A stretch of DNA of 64,000 nt from Candidatus Poribacteria bacterium. Lineage in GTDB: Bacteria > Poribacteria > WGA-4E > WGA-3G. Where the stretch lies: positions 64,572 through 128,571 of the forward strand of contig JAJDWA010000027.1 of NCBI GenBank assembly GCA_022825825.1, in the 5' to 3' direction. Positions within the stretch are counted from its first letter, which is position 1, and each line of letters starts with the position of its first letter. The notes beneath the pieces are model-generated. The model worked only from the letters and a program-made list of their open reading frames with translations. It was not told the DNA's origin and ran no database searches. Shown here in pieces: positions 7,714-17,158 of the stretch. The position numbers and the translations under genes are program-made.

Positions 7714-9393
7714 CTAAGGAATCTTCAACTTCTCTTTACAGTGCCGCGCAAGCGTTTTCATCTCTTCAATAACCTGTGCCTCCGTTTGCATCAGTTGACT
7801 ATAGTAAGGCGGGACAGGTTCTCTTCTGAAGAGTTTATCAAAGAAATTTCGTTGTGCTTCCGCCGGCACCTCAAAACGTGAGGTTTCTGCACGTGATGGA
7901 TCTATTCCCAAGTATTCAATGGAGAGATAGTGCGCTGTGTCGTCTTTTTTTATTTCGCCTTTCTGGATATTGCCGGTAATCTTTCGTCCGTAACCCACGG
8001 TATAGACTCTGCCAGTTGTTTGGCTAAGGACGGTATAACCGCCTTCGTCAATAGATTCATTCCAGCACTTCCCAAATCCATTCTTTGGGAGGCGTTCGCG
8101 AAGCTCTTCTGCGGAACGCACCACGAATCTGTTTTGATGTAGGGTTTTAGTGATAGGAAATTCCTCATTCTGTTCTGTTAGTGGTGGAGGACCTGTTAGC
8201 AGATCGACGTTATCAAGTGTCCAGACAACCCCATCTCGGACACCTTTTGCCAAGTTCAGATGTTTTTCAACAAATTCCTCATTTAGCGGATGGAGGCAGT
8301 AACCTTTGTTACCATTAAACACAGCGCGCAATTTTCGACGATGATCTATCACTGAGAACCGCTTTTCAGGAATAGGGACCTCTAATTGAAGGGTATATCC
8401 AGTATCCAAATCGGTTGTCAGATTTAGTTGTGATTTGCGAAGTTGCGCGAGACGTGTCAATGCTGTTTGGCTTTTGGATAGAATACGTCCGATTAGATAT
8501 TCACTTCGGAGTGCGGGGATTTCTGTGGCGAGCCGTTCAAGCGTAGCGGCATCAAGCTTCTCCAGCATTACCTTGTGTTCCCAGCGCGTGCCGCGTTCAT
8601 GTGAAAGGATTTGAAACTGCTGTTTATCACCACTGGTACGGATATATCCGAGTGCTGTCCAGGGATCAAAAGTTGCGCGATAGTATCCACTTGTTTCTGC
8701 GTCTCCTCCTGCTAAAACACAATCTCGCCGCTCATATCGAGAATAGATGCCGAATTGAAATTCGTAGCTTTCATAGTTTTCTAAAGCCTTCCGCAAATCT
8801 CGTGCGAACTCGCTGCCGCGTGAATACTTTCTAAAAATTTGCTCAGTACGTTGTGGCTGATTGAGCGCGTCAAGGAACGATCCGATCGGAATACCAGCTT
8901 CTTCTATCCCTTCGTCTTCACTTTTACCAAAGATCTTCGTTTTGGTTTTGAAAGGCGGATTGCGAAGTGACACGTCACGTTGTGAAACGAGTTGCAAAGC
9001 GGGATCGTCTGCCATCCCTGCAATGGTTGGTGCATCACCAAGTATCTCCGCTAATTTCGTTTCGTCAATTTTCTCCATCAAAACAGTACCGCGTTTCAGT
9101 TCTGCAAAATGGATAATATCATTGAGACTATATTGGAGGGGCGCACTCGATGAGAGGTTGTCATAGTTAGAACGATGGAAACGTATGCGCGGCTTGATCC
9201 GAAAAACAGGTGTGAGCCCATAATCCTTTAGCAACGCATACAAGGTCACAGTATAAGATTCCTCGTGAACCTTCTGTGCCAGGACGCCGCGATTGTTTGT
9301 TTTACTATTTACGATTAACCGTTCTTGTACAGGGTGGCTATCGTTCCCAAAAATTATCATCCGATGTTCTTCTCTATTATCATCAACTAACAT
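7714..9393 (-). CDS. Unrecognised 559-residue protein next to the PARIS-like pair
   Basis: I do not recognise the family with confidence. The protein is soluble, with no signal peptide or membrane segment, rich in charged residues. Two stretches (RIKPRIRFHR near residue 65, and GYYRATFDPW followed by RWEHKVMLEKL near 240-275) look like strand pairs with an ExK motif, faintly reminiscent of CYTH/VTC tunnel-fold proteins; this is only an impression. GGGGGA lies upstream of the ATG at 9393. It is 45 bases upstream of the ATPase gene and downstream of the ROK kinase and CHAD genes on the same strand, so it may share a transcript with either group. CYTH and CHAD domains often co-occur, which is the reason the impression is worth testing. 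Confidence 0.6.
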   Translation of the reverse strand: MLVDDNREEHRMIIFGNDSHPVQERLIVNSKTNNRGVLAQKVHEESYTVTLYALLKDYGLTPVFRIKPRIRFHRSNYDNLSSSAPLQYSLNDIIHFAELKRGTVLMEKIDETKLAEILGDAPTIAGMADDPALQLVSQRDVSLRNPPFKTKTKIFGKSEDEGIEEAGIPIGSFLDALNQPQRTEQIFRKYSRGSEFARDLRKALENYESYEFQFGIYSRYERRDCVLAGGDAETSGYYRATFDPWTALGYIRTSGDKQQFQILSHERGTRWEHKVMLEKLDAATLERLATEIPALRSEYLIGRILSKSQTALTRLAQLRKSQLNLTTDLDTGYTLQLEVPIPEKRFSVIDHRRKLRAVFNGNKGYCLHPLNEEFVEKHLNLAKGVRDGVVWTLDNVDLLTGPPPLTEQNEEFPITKTLHQNRFVVRSAEELRERLPKNGFGKCWNESIDEGGYTVLSQTTGRVYTVGYGRKITGNIQKGEIKKDDTAHYLSIEYLGIDPSRAETSRFEVPAEAQRNFFDKLFRREPVPPYYSQLMQTEAQVIEEMKTLARHCKEKLKIP

Positions 9394-9440
9394 GGCTCTG
9401 TTCCCCCTTCATTTTAAACCTCGTATTCAAACTGGGAGGT

Positions 9441-10415
9441 TCATCCCGCTTTGAGTCTCTGTCTTGCCAGTGCTGCTGCACCCAGCACACCTGCATTATC
9501 TCCCAGTTCCGCCTTTACTATCTGAACGCCTTTTAACGTATCGGGTAGTGCAAACTTCTTCGCAGCTTTGCGGATGTCCTTTATAAATGTATCGTCAAGT
9601 GCCTCAACAACACCGCCACCTAAGACGATCATTTCCGGATTTAAGAAGTTAACAATTGAACCGATACCAACGCCAAGATATTTTGTGACTTCTTTGAATA
9701 CTTTGAGTGTTAATTTGTCCTTGCTACGAAGTGCTTTAGCTAAAGTGCCACTACGTATTAACCCGAGATCACCATTGGTAAGTTTTGTGAGGATACTTTT
9801 TTTCCCTTTTTTGAGTATCGCTTTTTGAAATTGTTTTGCCATAGCGGTTCGGCTTGCAAGTGCTTCTAAACATCCACGGGTGCCACACCCACACTTGGGG
9901 CCATCCGCTTTAACAATGATATGTCCGATTTCTCCCGCAGTCTTGCTGGCACCGTGGAAAAGTTCGCCATTCAGAATAATACCGCCTCCAATGCCAGTCC
10001 CAACAAAAATGCCGACTAAATTCTGTATACCACGTCCAGCACCGAACGTGTATTCACCAAGCGTCCCTATGTTCACATCGTTGTCAACGAATGTTGGAAT
10101 GTCTATGCGTGCTTCCAACTCAGTCTTCAGTGGCACATCTTTCCATCCGAGATTCGGTGCAAAAAAAACGACTCCTGTTTCTTGATCAAGCGGGCCCGGT
10201 GCGCCAATGCCGATTGCCTGAATAGAATTCGCTGCGACGCCTGATTCTTGAAAAGCCTCTCGGATACAGTCTGCAATCCGATCAATCACGATGGATGTCT
10301 TGTCTTTCGCTTGCGTTGGAATTTTGGCAGTACTGAGAATATTACCTTCTGCATCGACAACGGCGGCGAGAATCTTAGTGCCACCCATGTCTACTCCGAC
10401 AACATTGGTGTTCAT
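9441..10415 (-). CDS. ROK-family sugar kinase, probable glucokinase
   Basis: A 324-residue cytoplasmic kinase. The N-terminal phosphate loop VGVDMGGTKI, the sugar-binding NDVN segment (FVDNDVNIGTLGE), the catalytic region GTGIGGGIILNGEL, the ROK signature around GEIGHIIV and the zinc-binding CGCGTRGCLEALAS are all present, so it should be a catalytically competent, zinc-bound ROK kinase. It has no helix-turn-helix, which argues against a ROK repressor. Glucose is the likeliest substrate, but N-acetylmannosamine or fructose kinases share these motifs. Confidence 0.88.
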   Translation of the reverse strand: MNTNVVGVDMGGTKILAAVVDAEGNILSTAKIPTQAKDKTSIVIDRIADCIREAFQESGVAANSIQAIGIGAPGPLDQETGVVFFAPNLGWKDVPLKTELEARIDIPTFVDNDVNIGTLGEYTFGAGRGIQNLVGIFVGTGIGGGIILNGELFHGASKTAGEIGHIIVKADGPKCGCGTRGCLEALASRTAMAKQFQKAILKKGKKSILTKLTNGDLGLIRSGTLAKALRSKDKLTLKVFKEVTKYLGVGIGSIVNFLNPEMIVLGGGVVEALDDTFIKDIRKAAKKFALPDTLKGVQIVKAELGDNAGVLGAAALARQRLKAG

Positions 10416-10457
10416 TGTTATTTCCTTTTATATTTGTTTTATTTTCGTGTGCGTTTG

Positions 10458-10922
10458 CTATGACGCAATCATTGCAAGTAATTTTTGTTTAAAGTCTACT
10501 GCTGATAATTGTTCCCATCTTTCTAAAAATGCCTGATAGTCGGCATTGCGAGATTTGATGGTACGTGTAATAAGTGTGTCAACTCCTGGCAATTCGGTAG
10601 ATTGACGGTTTTCTTTATAATTTGTTAAAACCTCCAAAACTACATCATTATCGTGTATATCGCCGAGTATTTCCTGTAAGTCAATAATAGTTTCAATAAA
10701 TTCCATAAAATGTTTATCGTAGTTTACTGCAAAAAACTCCATCGTATATCGTAACCGTTTAATAGAAATCCGCAGGTTGTGTAGTTCCTCACGTTTCTCT
10801 GGGTCTTGAATAAACTGCTCCCAACTATAAACCTCTTCAACCTTTTGTGGAAGGATGGTTCGGACATTTTCGCGAAAACTTTGCTTTGGATTGAGTCCTA
10901 TAATCTTCTGCGGTTTCGCCAT
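10458..10922 (-). CDS. CHAD-domain protein, C-terminal half
   Basis: 154 residues carrying the second half-repeat signature of a CHAD domain, LHNLRISIKRLRYTMEFF, followed by LQEILGDIHDND. CHAD domains bind polyphosphate through such conserved His/Arg/Lys helices. A normal CHAD protein holds two such bundles in one chain; here the first bundle is in the gene immediately upstream. The ATG at 10922 lies one base after the upstream TGA, with AGAGG of the upstream gene's last codons as ribosome binding site, so the two are translationally coupled. Whether the two chains assemble into one domain is inferred. Confidence 0.8.
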   Translation of the reverse strand: MAKPQKIIGLNPKQSFRENVRTILPQKVEEVYSWEQFIQDPEKREELHNLRISIKRLRYTMEFFAVNYDKHFMEFIETIIDLQEILGDIHDNDVVLEVLTNYKENRQSTELPGVDTLITRTIKSRNADYQAFLERWEQLSAVDFKQKLLAMIAS

Positions 10923-10923
10923 T

Positions 10924-11397
10924 TCATGCCTCTGTCTCAAAAAATGTTAGAAATTGCGTTTTAAAATCGCTCTCGTCAAGTTCTGAAAACAGATTTAACA
11001 TCGGTTTTCTCGCTTCTGCCCGTTCCTGCTGCAAGTGTTCAATCAATCCTTGAATATCACCTTGTCCCGCTCCTGATAAGGTCTGCAACTCCCTTTGAAA
11101 ACGAGCAATGAGGACATCAAGATCACGGACCGCTCCCATTGTCCGTGTGATCGTTCTAATCTGTTTATAATGTTGTTTGAACGGTTCTTTTTGAAAACAA
11201 GCAGCAAAGTTGTCCATTGCAGCCCGCAACCGTCGAGAGGCAACACGCATATCATGGACAAATTTAATATCTGTACCATCAATTGCGCCCGCTTTGTGAG
11301 ACATCATTTCTCGAAAATAAGCCACGATAATCTGTCTTGCACAGGTTTCCAAAGTCTTATCAGGTGCGATTCCGTTGATTTCTATTGCCGTAGCCAT
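10924..11397 (-). CDS. CHAD-domain protein, N-terminal half
   Basis: 157 residues carrying the first half-repeat signature, FVHDMRVASRRLRAAMDNF, and MGAVRDLDVLI, both typical of the N-terminal bundle of polyphosphate-binding CHAD proteins. The reading frame ends after ETEA and the C-terminal bundle restarts in another frame one base later. ATG 11397 (MATAIEIN) is preferred to an in-frame TTG 36 bases upstream because AGGA precedes it at about 8 bases. It follows mgtE by a short gap, and may be in the same transcript. Confidence 0.8.
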   Translation of the reverse strand: MATAIEINGIAPDKTLETCARQIIVAYFREMMSHKAGAIDGTDIKFVHDMRVASRRLRAAMDNFAACFQKEPFKQHYKQIRTITRTMGAVRDLDVLIARFQRELQTLSGAGQGDIQGLIEHLQQERAEARKPMLNLFSELDESDFKTQFLTFFETEA

Positions 11398-11438
11398 TTT
11401 GGATGTCCTATGTTCACGGTGGTGATGAATCAAATTTA

Positions 11439-12827
11439 CTAAAAGAGAAAAACTTTTGCCAACATAAAATAAGTAAAAATCCCAATCACATCAATCGCAG
11501 TTGTAACAAACGGTCCCGTTGCAACTGCAGGATCAATACGGATACGTTTGAAAAACATCGGAATGATTGTTCCCACCGTTGCTGCAATTATCATGTTTAC
11601 AAATATAGCAAGGGCAACGACAAGCGGTAGCTTCCACGCATATTCTCGGAATTGTGAAAAGATGCTGGCAAACCCTCCAAGCAAAATGCCATAAGTTGTT
11701 CCGAGTAATGCCCCTGTGCTAAATTCACGCCATAATACCCGCCATGTATCTTTGATGTTAACTTCACCAATAGCGATACTTCGCACAATGATGGTAGAAG
11801 ATTGTGTCCCTATATTTCCTCCCATTCCCATGATTATTGGGATAAAAGCAGCTAAGGCTGCAATTTGCTGCAATTGCGCTTCAAAAATACCGATGACATA
11901 AACGGCAAGTAAACCACCGCCAAAACTTGCGAGCAGCCACGGTAAACGTGCCCGCGTATTCCTAAAGATGGAACGTGAAGTAATATCCAGATCACCAGTC
12001 CCCGCCATCTTTAACATATCTTCCGTATTTTCTTCTCTAATCACATCAACAACATCGTCAATTGTAACAACGCCAACCAGCTGCCCAATGCTATTGATAA
12101 CAGGAATAGCGAGTAAATCGTAGCGAGCAACCGCTTTTGCTACTGCTTCTTGCGGCATGTCGGTATGAACGGTGTATAAGTGTGATGTCATCAAATCTTT
12201 GAGAGGCGTACCTGGCTTTGTTTGCACCAATTGCCGTAACGAAAGTACTCCTTTTAATTTATTATCCTCATCAACAACATAGACATAAAAGGTGATCGGA
12301 GGCATTTCTACTTCAGAAAGTTCTCGAATCTTCTCCGTTGCTTCTGCTGCTGTAGTTTCTTGAGACAACGCGAAATAATTCGGTGACATGATAGCACCTG
12401 CAGTTTTTACTTCATACTCCAGGAGCCGTTCAATATGCTCAGCGTTTGCACCTTCAATGAGATTTAGGAGTTCTGCTTTATTCTCTTCAGGCAGCTCAGA
12501 GAGAATCCGCGTCACATCATCCGCAGGCATCGTTAACAAGACATCTGCGGCAACTGCAGATTCTGTTTCCTCAACAAATTCGCTAATATCTGCGCTATTC
12601 AGGTCACATAGTACCTCCCCCATTCGCTTTTCTTCAATTAGGAGTGTGAAAAGGCTGCTCTTTGCTTCGAGACGGAGACGCGGAAACCAACGCGCGATGT
12701 CTGCCGAATGCGTTTTTGCGATGATGTTCCGTAGGTTCGGGAAGGCACGCCGTTGAATCAATCGAACAACGGTAGAGATAAACAATTCATCAACATCATG
12801 TGTTGTAATGATTGTGTGACCTTCCAT
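11439..12827 (-). CDS. mgtE: Magnesium transporter MgtE
   Basis: About 462 residues from ATG 12827, the usual length for MgtE. The N-terminal Mg2+-sensing superhelical domain (LNSADISEFVEE, LLTMPADDVTRILSELPEE) is followed by two CBS domains (residues about 135-255, including GVVTIDDVVDVIREE) and a C-terminal pore of five membrane segments with PIIMGMGGNIGTQSSTIIVR, the conserved pore helix, and AVATGPFVTTAIDVIG. It should be a homodimeric Mg2+ channel gated by cytosolic Mg2+. The longer frame from 12908 would run into aroC; the ATG after aroC is preferred despite a weak ribosome binding site (GGA). Confidence 0.92.
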   Translation of the reverse strand: MEGHTIITTHDVDELFISTVVRLIQRRAFPNLRNIIAKTHSADIARWFPRLRLEAKSSLFTLLIEEKRMGEVLCDLNSADISEFVEETESAVAADVLLTMPADDVTRILSELPEENKAELLNLIEGANAEHIERLLEYEVKTAGAIMSPNYFALSQETTAAEATEKIRELSEVEMPPITFYVYVVDEDNKLKGVLSLRQLVQTKPGTPLKDLMTSHLYTVHTDMPQEAVAKAVARYDLLAIPVINSIGQLVGVVTIDDVVDVIREENTEDMLKMAGTGDLDITSRSIFRNTRARLPWLLASFGGGLLAVYVIGIFEAQLQQIAALAAFIPIIMGMGGNIGTQSSTIIVRSIAIGEVNIKDTWRVLWREFSTGALLGTTYGILLGGFASIFSQFREYAWKLPLVVALAIFVNMIIAATVGTIIPMFFKRIRIDPAVATGPFVTTAIDVIGIFTYFMLAKVFLF

Positions 12828-12864
12828 ATTGTTTCCGTAATTTGCCTTTTTATAGTGCAAAGTT

Positions 12865-13938
12865 TTAGGATTTCGCCTGATGTCGGAGCAGATGATCTGT
12901 GAGAACAAGTGCTGCCATCGCCTCTACAATAGCAGGGGCACGCACCAACACACACGGGTCATGTCGTCCACTTGCCTCTAATGTCACCTCGTTTCCGTCC
13001 ATATCCACAGTCTGTTGCGGTTTTCCGATTGTTGCTGTCGGTTTGAAAGCGACTTGAAACACGATATTTTCGCCGTTTGAAATACCTCCTTGTGTACCAC
13101 CAGAATTGTTTGTGCGGGTACGGATCCGTCCGGACTCGTTGTAGAATTCATCGTTGTGTTCAGAACCTGTCATCGTTATACCATCAAATCCGGACCCAAT
13201 TTGAAATCCCATCGTTGCAGGAAGAGACATCATCGCCTTTGCCAAGTCTGCCTTGAGTTTGTCAAAAACAGGTTCACCAAGACCTACAGGAACGTTGCGG
13301 CAAACCGACTCTATTATACCACCAAGGGAATCCCGATCACGTCGTGCCTGATCGATACGTTCCGCCATTTTCGGACTAACAATCGGGTCAGGACACCGCA
13401 CCGGACTCGCTTCAATATCTTCAAGTGTTACCGTGTCTACATCTACTGACGCTTCTAATATATGAATCTGTTTGACATAAGCAAGCGTTTCGGTGTTACA
13501 TTTTTCACGTAGAATCTGCTTTGCAATTGCCCCTGCTGCAACGCGACCAATGGTTTCCCGTGCACTCGCTCTACCGCCTCCCTGCCAATTTCGAATGCCA
13601 TACTTTTGCTGATACGTAAAATCTGCGTGTGAGGGACGGTAGAGGTCTTTCAAATGATTGTAGGCATCAGGGCGCGCGTCCTTATTCCACACCAGCATAG
13701 AGATAGGCGTGCCAAGTGTTTTGCCTTCAAACATACCGGAGAGTATTTCAACAACATCTCCCTCCTGACGTGGTGTGGTGAGATGGCTTTGCCCAGGTCT
13801 GCGGCGATTGAGTTCATATTGGACAGCGGATACATCCAGGTCGATCTGCGGTGGGCATCCGTCAATAACAACACCGACAGCACCACCATGTGATTCGCCC
13901 CACGTTGTAATCCGAAAAAGGTGACCGAAAGTATTCAT
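12865..13938 (-). CDS. aroC: Chorismate synthase
   Basis: A 357-residue enzyme converting 5-enolpyruvylshikimate 3-phosphate to chorismate with reduced FMN, the last common step of aromatic amino-acid synthesis. It has the N-terminal [17 protein letters not shown], the [19 protein letters not shown] signature near residue 130, and [22 protein letters not shown] at the C-terminus, with His and Arg residues in the flavin/phosphate sites. It is bifunctional-type in length. No other shikimate gene is in the window; mgtE follows 37 bases downstream and probably shares its promoter. Confidence 0.97.
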   Translation of the reverse strand: MNTFGHLFRITTWGESHGGAVGVVIDGCPPQIDLDVSAVQYELNRRRPGQSHLTTPRQEGDVVEILSGMFEGKTLGTPISMLVWNKDARPDAYNHLKDLYRPSHADFTYQQKYGIRNWQGGGRASARETIGRVAAGAIAKQILREKCNTETLAYVKQIHILEASVDVDTVTLEDIEASPVRCPDPIVSPKMAERIDQARRDRDSLGGIIESVCRNVPVGLGEPVFDKLKADLAKAMMSLPATMGFQIGSGFDGITMTGSEHNDEFYNESGRIRTRTNNSGGTQGGISNGENIVFQVAFKPTATIGKPQQTVDMDGNEVTLEASGRHDPCVLVRAPAIVEAMAALVLTDHLLRHQAKS

Positions 13939-14015
13939 TTATTTCTATTCCATTGACACATTTTGAGGTGCAAGTCCTCGTTTTTAGGGTGTATATTTTC
14001 CATTTCTTGTGATAT

Positions 14016-14044
14016 ACTATATCAAATTGCCAATAAACATGCAA
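14016..14044 (-). promoter_or_regulatory. Candidate sigma-70-type promoter for aroC
   Basis: On the minus strand TTGCAT (14044-14039) and TATAGT (14021-14016) are separated by 17 bases, about 80 bases before the aroC start. The same -35 hexamer with 17-base spacing occurs before the superoxide dismutase gene. Confidence 0.5.
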
Positions 14045-14153
14045 GCAATTTGACATTAGCATTAGTATTACTCGCCTAATTGACCTTTTCTTACTAATGC
14101 CCACCTATTGCGAAATGTCTATGTATTTCTGGATTTTCTATAGAGGATAGATG

Positions 14154-14855
14154 ATGGTATTTTTCAAACGTTATATTGCTCTGCTTTTAATTTTTATCGC
14201 AATTGTGCTATTGTGGAATACTATGGTTATTTATCCGCTCAAAATCTTTGTTGTGTTTATGCACGAAGTGAGCCATGGACTTGCAGCAATTGCTACTGGA
14301 GGCAGCATCGTCGAAATTGAAATTAATCGGCATCAGGGGGGACATGCGCTCACCCGGGGTGGGTCTCGTTTCTGGACATTATCCGCTGGTTACCTTGGTA
14401 GTCTGTTATGGGGCGGTGTTATTCTACTATTAGCAGCAAGGACTCGCTTAGGTAAAGCGGTGAGTGTGTTAATCGGCATCGGGATGGTAGCAATCACCAT
14501 CGGTTTTGGTTCTGATATGTTCACCTATCTTTTCGGCATCGGTTTTGGAGTAGTACTAATTCTTATGGGGTTGTTTTTGCCAGAGGTTGTGAATGATTGG
14601 ATATTACGCATAATTGGTGTGACAAGTTGCTTGTATGCGATCCTTGACATCAAAAGTGATGTTTTGGATCGGTCACATTTGCGTTCTGATGCTCGGATGT
14701 TGGCAGAAGAAATAGGTCTCAGAACAGAGTTTTGGGGAATATTGTGGATTGTCATTGCCATCGGATTAACCTTTTGGTTTCTCTACATAGCGGGGAAATC
14801 CCCCGATTCTACCGATGCTGAAAGTAAAGACTCTGTTTCTGCGGATATAGGTTAA
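14154..14855 (+). CDS. M50B-type site-2-protease-like membrane metallopeptidase
   Basis: About 233 residues with several membrane segments. The metal-binding HEVSHGLAAIATGG (HExxH) lies in the second hydrophobic region around residue 40, as in M50B peptidases, and GGHALTRGG follows. The second metal ligand (an Asp such as SDMFTYLFG near residue 123) is plausible. The C-terminus is acidic and cytoplasmic or periplasmic. The ATG at 14151 is only 3 bases from AGAGGA, so the next ATG (14154) is slightly preferred. The biological substrate is unknown. Confidence 0.7.
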   Translation: MVFFKRYIALLLIFIAIVLLWNTMVIYPLKIFVVFMHEVSHGLAAIATGGSIVEIEINRHQGGHALTRGGSRFWTLSAGYLGSLLWGGVILLLAARTRLGKAVSVLIGIGMVAITIGFGSDMFTYLFGIGFGVVLILMGLFLPEVVNDWILRIIGVTSCLYAILDIKSDVLDRSHLRSDARMLAEEIGLRTEFWGILWIVIAIGLTFWFLYIAGKSPDSTDAESKDSVSADIG

Positions 14856-14884
14856 TTCCAAAGTGGTCCTATAGATGTCAATTT

Positions 14885-14952
14885 TTGTAGGAGGGAACTC
14901 CGATTCCCGACTATCTAATGTGTTCGTCGCGATTCGGAGATCGCTCCTACAA
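14885..14952. repeat. Inverted repeat, TTGTAGGAG type
   Basis: The arms at 14885-14906 and 14931-14952 pair over 22 positions with three mismatches (TTGTAGGAG ... CTCCTACAA), around a 24-base loop. This is a different sequence from the GGTTAGGAAACC family. It overlaps the 3' end of the small membrane-protein gene, where it supplies the last dozen codons. Confidence 0.65.
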
Positions 14953-15154
14953 GCGGTCCAAAGTCTATATTGTAGAAGTTAAGCAACCACACGCAGATAC
15001 CTAACAGAAAAAGCGGAATACAGATAAGCAGGATAAGAATAAAGACTCCCCATACCCAAGAACCTTTGGATTTTGCAACAGTTGCCAAACGTGCTATCAA
15101 AACCCCACCGCCTATTATAATCAGAACGACGAACCCAAATACCACCATTACCAT
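14915..15154 (-). CDS. Small two-helix membrane protein
   Basis: 79 residues with two strong hydrophobic segments (VMVVFGFVVLIIIGGGVLIA and VWGVFILILLICIPLFLLGI) joined by a short basic loop. AGAGGA stands 8 bases before the first ATG, which supports a real gene. Its final codons (VGAISESRRTH) run into the inverted repeat 14885-14952, so the tail was probably acquired with that element. No known family recognised. Confidence 0.55.
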   Translation of the reverse strand: MVMVVFGFVVLIIIGGGVLIARLATVAKSKGSWVWGVFILILLICIPLFLLGICVWLLNFYNIDFGPLVGAISESRRTH

Positions 15155-15169
15155 TTCTGTTTCCTCTCT

Positions 15170-17077
15170 ATGAAGCCTCCAACGAAAAGTCCTATCACGT
15201 TTCGGGCAACGCTGATCGGCATTGCTCTCATCCCCCTTAACAGTTATTGGATTTTACATCTTAGTTACATCTGGGATTCTAATCGTCCCACAAGTTTGGC
15301 TTTACTGTTCAATGTGCTGTTTACACTGCTCGTTCTCATTGCGTTTAATACTGGACTGCGTCGGTTACGCCCGACACTTGCGTTTTCACAAAGCGAACTG
15401 CTAACTATCTATGCGATGCTCTGTCAAGCTTCTGTTTTTGCTGGACGCGATATGCTGCAAGTACTCGTTCCGTTGATGGGAAACGGTTTCTGGTATGCAA
15501 CAACTGAAAATGAGTGGGCACAACTCTTTCATCAACATCTCCCTGAGTGGCTTGTTGTAGGCAAGCAAGAAATATTACAAGGATTCTATAAAGGTGAATC
15601 CACGTTCTATCTCCAAGCACACCTACAGGCGTGGTTGTTCCCAACGCTACTATGGGTAGGTTTCTGCCTCGTTATCGGTGTAACAATGCTCTGCCTCAAC
15701 GTGCTGTTACGCAAACAGTGGCAAGAACATGAACGACTCACCTATCCGATTGCCCAACTTCCTTTTGAAATCACACAAGGAAAAAACCGATTTTTCAATA
15801 GACGGACAATGACTATGGGTTTATGCATCGCTGCCTTACTAAACCTACTTTATAGTTTACACCAAATCAATCCAGTTTTCCCTACAATTCCGCTCTACCA
15901 TAATTTTCGTCTCCCCGAAAAGCCGTGGAGTGCCATGAATAACCCCGGATTTCGCATTAGTTTCTTTCCGTTTGCAATTGGCGTTGGCTTCCTGATTCCG
16001 CTTGATTTGGGGTTTTCCTGCTGGTTTTTTCACCTATTCTGGCATTTTCAACGAATTATCGGTGAGAGTTTTGGCTGGCGCGGTGCAATTGGATTTCCGA
16101 GAGAAATGGCACAAATTAGGGGTGTGTGGATAGCCCTTTTTCTATGGACGTTGTGGATGGGACGTTCACACGTTAGGGGAGTACTGCAGACAATTTTCAG
16201 TCGGGGCGAGGCTGCCTCTGATGAAGGCGAAGCGTTACGTTATAAAACGGCAGTAGCAGGCGCGTTGATTGGGTTCATCTTGATTGTGGTATTCTGTCTG
16301 AAAGCAGGGATGTCTCTGTGGTTTGCTGCGCTGTTTTTTGTATTTTATTTTGCAATGTCAATTACTATCACCCGCATCCGCGCAGAGTTAGGTCCACCTG
16401 CACACGATTTATACAACGCGGGCCCGGATTTACTCTTAACAGATGCATTCGGGACAAGACGTATAGGCAATCGCAATCTATCAGTGATGTCGTTATTCTT
16501 TTGGCTGAATCACCTCTCCTATCGCGCGCATCCGATGCCGCATCAATTGGAGGCTTTAAAACTCGCGCATCAAACCCGTTTTAACTCCACACAACTACTG
16601 TGGGTTTTAGCAATTGCGATTTTTGTCGGTGCGTTTTCAGCTGCATGGGGACATCTTCACCTCTCTTATCAGGTCGGTTTAGAGAATGCACGTTCGTGGT
16701 ATGCACGTGCGGCTTTCAATCGGCTCGCTGGATGGCTCTATAATCCGGGTGAAACAAACTTGAGTGGATTGTTATATACTGCTGGTGGGTTTACCTTCGC
16801 TATCAGTCTGCTGCTATTGCGATGGCGATTTGTTCAGTGGCCTTTACACCCTGTTGGATATGTTGTATCAAGTTGGTGGACTTTTACCGGCCTTTGGTTT
16901 CCACTTTTGATCAGTTGGACAATTAAACGAATTCTGCTTTCAACGGGCGGTGTGCTGTTATATCGACGGGCTATTCCATTTTTCATCGGATTGGTTATTG
17001 GGGATGTCATTGTTGCATCCATTATTAGCATTCTGGGATTGTTTTTTGATTATCGCGTTGTTTATCTGAGTTGGTAA
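15170..17077 (+). CDS. Large multispanning membrane protein, DUF6785/DUF6784-like
   Basis: 635 residues with at least ten hydrophobic segments. The motif SELLTIYAMLCQASVFAG and the extracytoplasmic region with NEWAQLFHQHLPEWL and a short FYKGE segment resemble the DUF6785 group of polytopic membrane proteins seen in Planctomycetes and related bacteria. A glycine/proline-rich loop (ELGPPAHDLYNAGPDLLL) near residue 410 recalls oligopeptide-transporter-like proteins. Function is unknown. The first ATG lies 15 bases from the divergent start of the small membrane protein and has no clear ribosome binding site. Confidence 0.65.
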   Translation: MKPPTKSPITFRATLIGIALIPLNSYWILHLSYIWDSNRPTSLALLFNVLFTLLVLIAFNTGLRRLRPTLAFSQSELLTIYAMLCQASVFAGRDMLQVLVPLMGNGFWYATTENEWAQLFHQHLPEWLVVGKQEILQGFYKGESTFYLQAHLQAWLFPTLLWVGFCLVIGVTMLCLNVLLRKQWQEHERLTYPIAQLPFEITQGKNRFFNRRTMTMGLCIAALLNLLYSLHQINPVFPTIPLYHNFRLPEKPWSAMNNPGFRISFFPFAIGVGFLIPLDLGFSCWFFHLFWHFQRIIGESFGWRGAIGFPREMAQIRGVWIALFLWTLWMGRSHVRGVLQTIFSRGEAASDEGEALRYKTAVAGALIGFILIVVFCLKAGMSLWFAALFFVFYFAMSITITRIRAELGPPAHDLYNAGPDLLLTDAFGTRRIGNRNLSVMSLFFWLNHLSYRAHPMPHQLEALKLAHQTRFNSTQLLWVLAIAIFVGAFSAAWGHLHLSYQVGLENARSWYARAAFNRLAGWLYNPGETNLSGLLYTAGGFTFAISLLLLRWRFVQWPLHPVGYVVSSWWTFTGLWFPLLISWTIKRILLSTGGVLLYRRAIPFFIGLVIGDVIVASIISILGLFFDYRVVYLSW

Positions 17078-17095
17078 ATCAGGTTTGTTTTTTAG

Positions 17096-17124
17096 TTGAC
17101 ACAAATAGGGATTTTATGTATAAT
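17096..17124 (+). promoter_or_regulatory. Consensus sigma-70-type promoter
   Basis: TTGACA (17096-17101) and TATAAT (17119-17124) are both perfect, with a 17-base spacer, 34 bases before the next start codon. It should drive the two-gene unit 17159-18222 and implies the vegetative sigma factor of this organism recognises the usual hexamers. Confidence 0.85.
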
Positions 17125-17158
17125 GGTCCTAAAATCTGTAAAAATAGGGTAAAAAATC

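Noticed and set aside
11716..11901. Forward frame opposite mgtE
   Set aside because: It is a shadow of the transmembrane-coding region, which has no stops on the other strand by composition alone.
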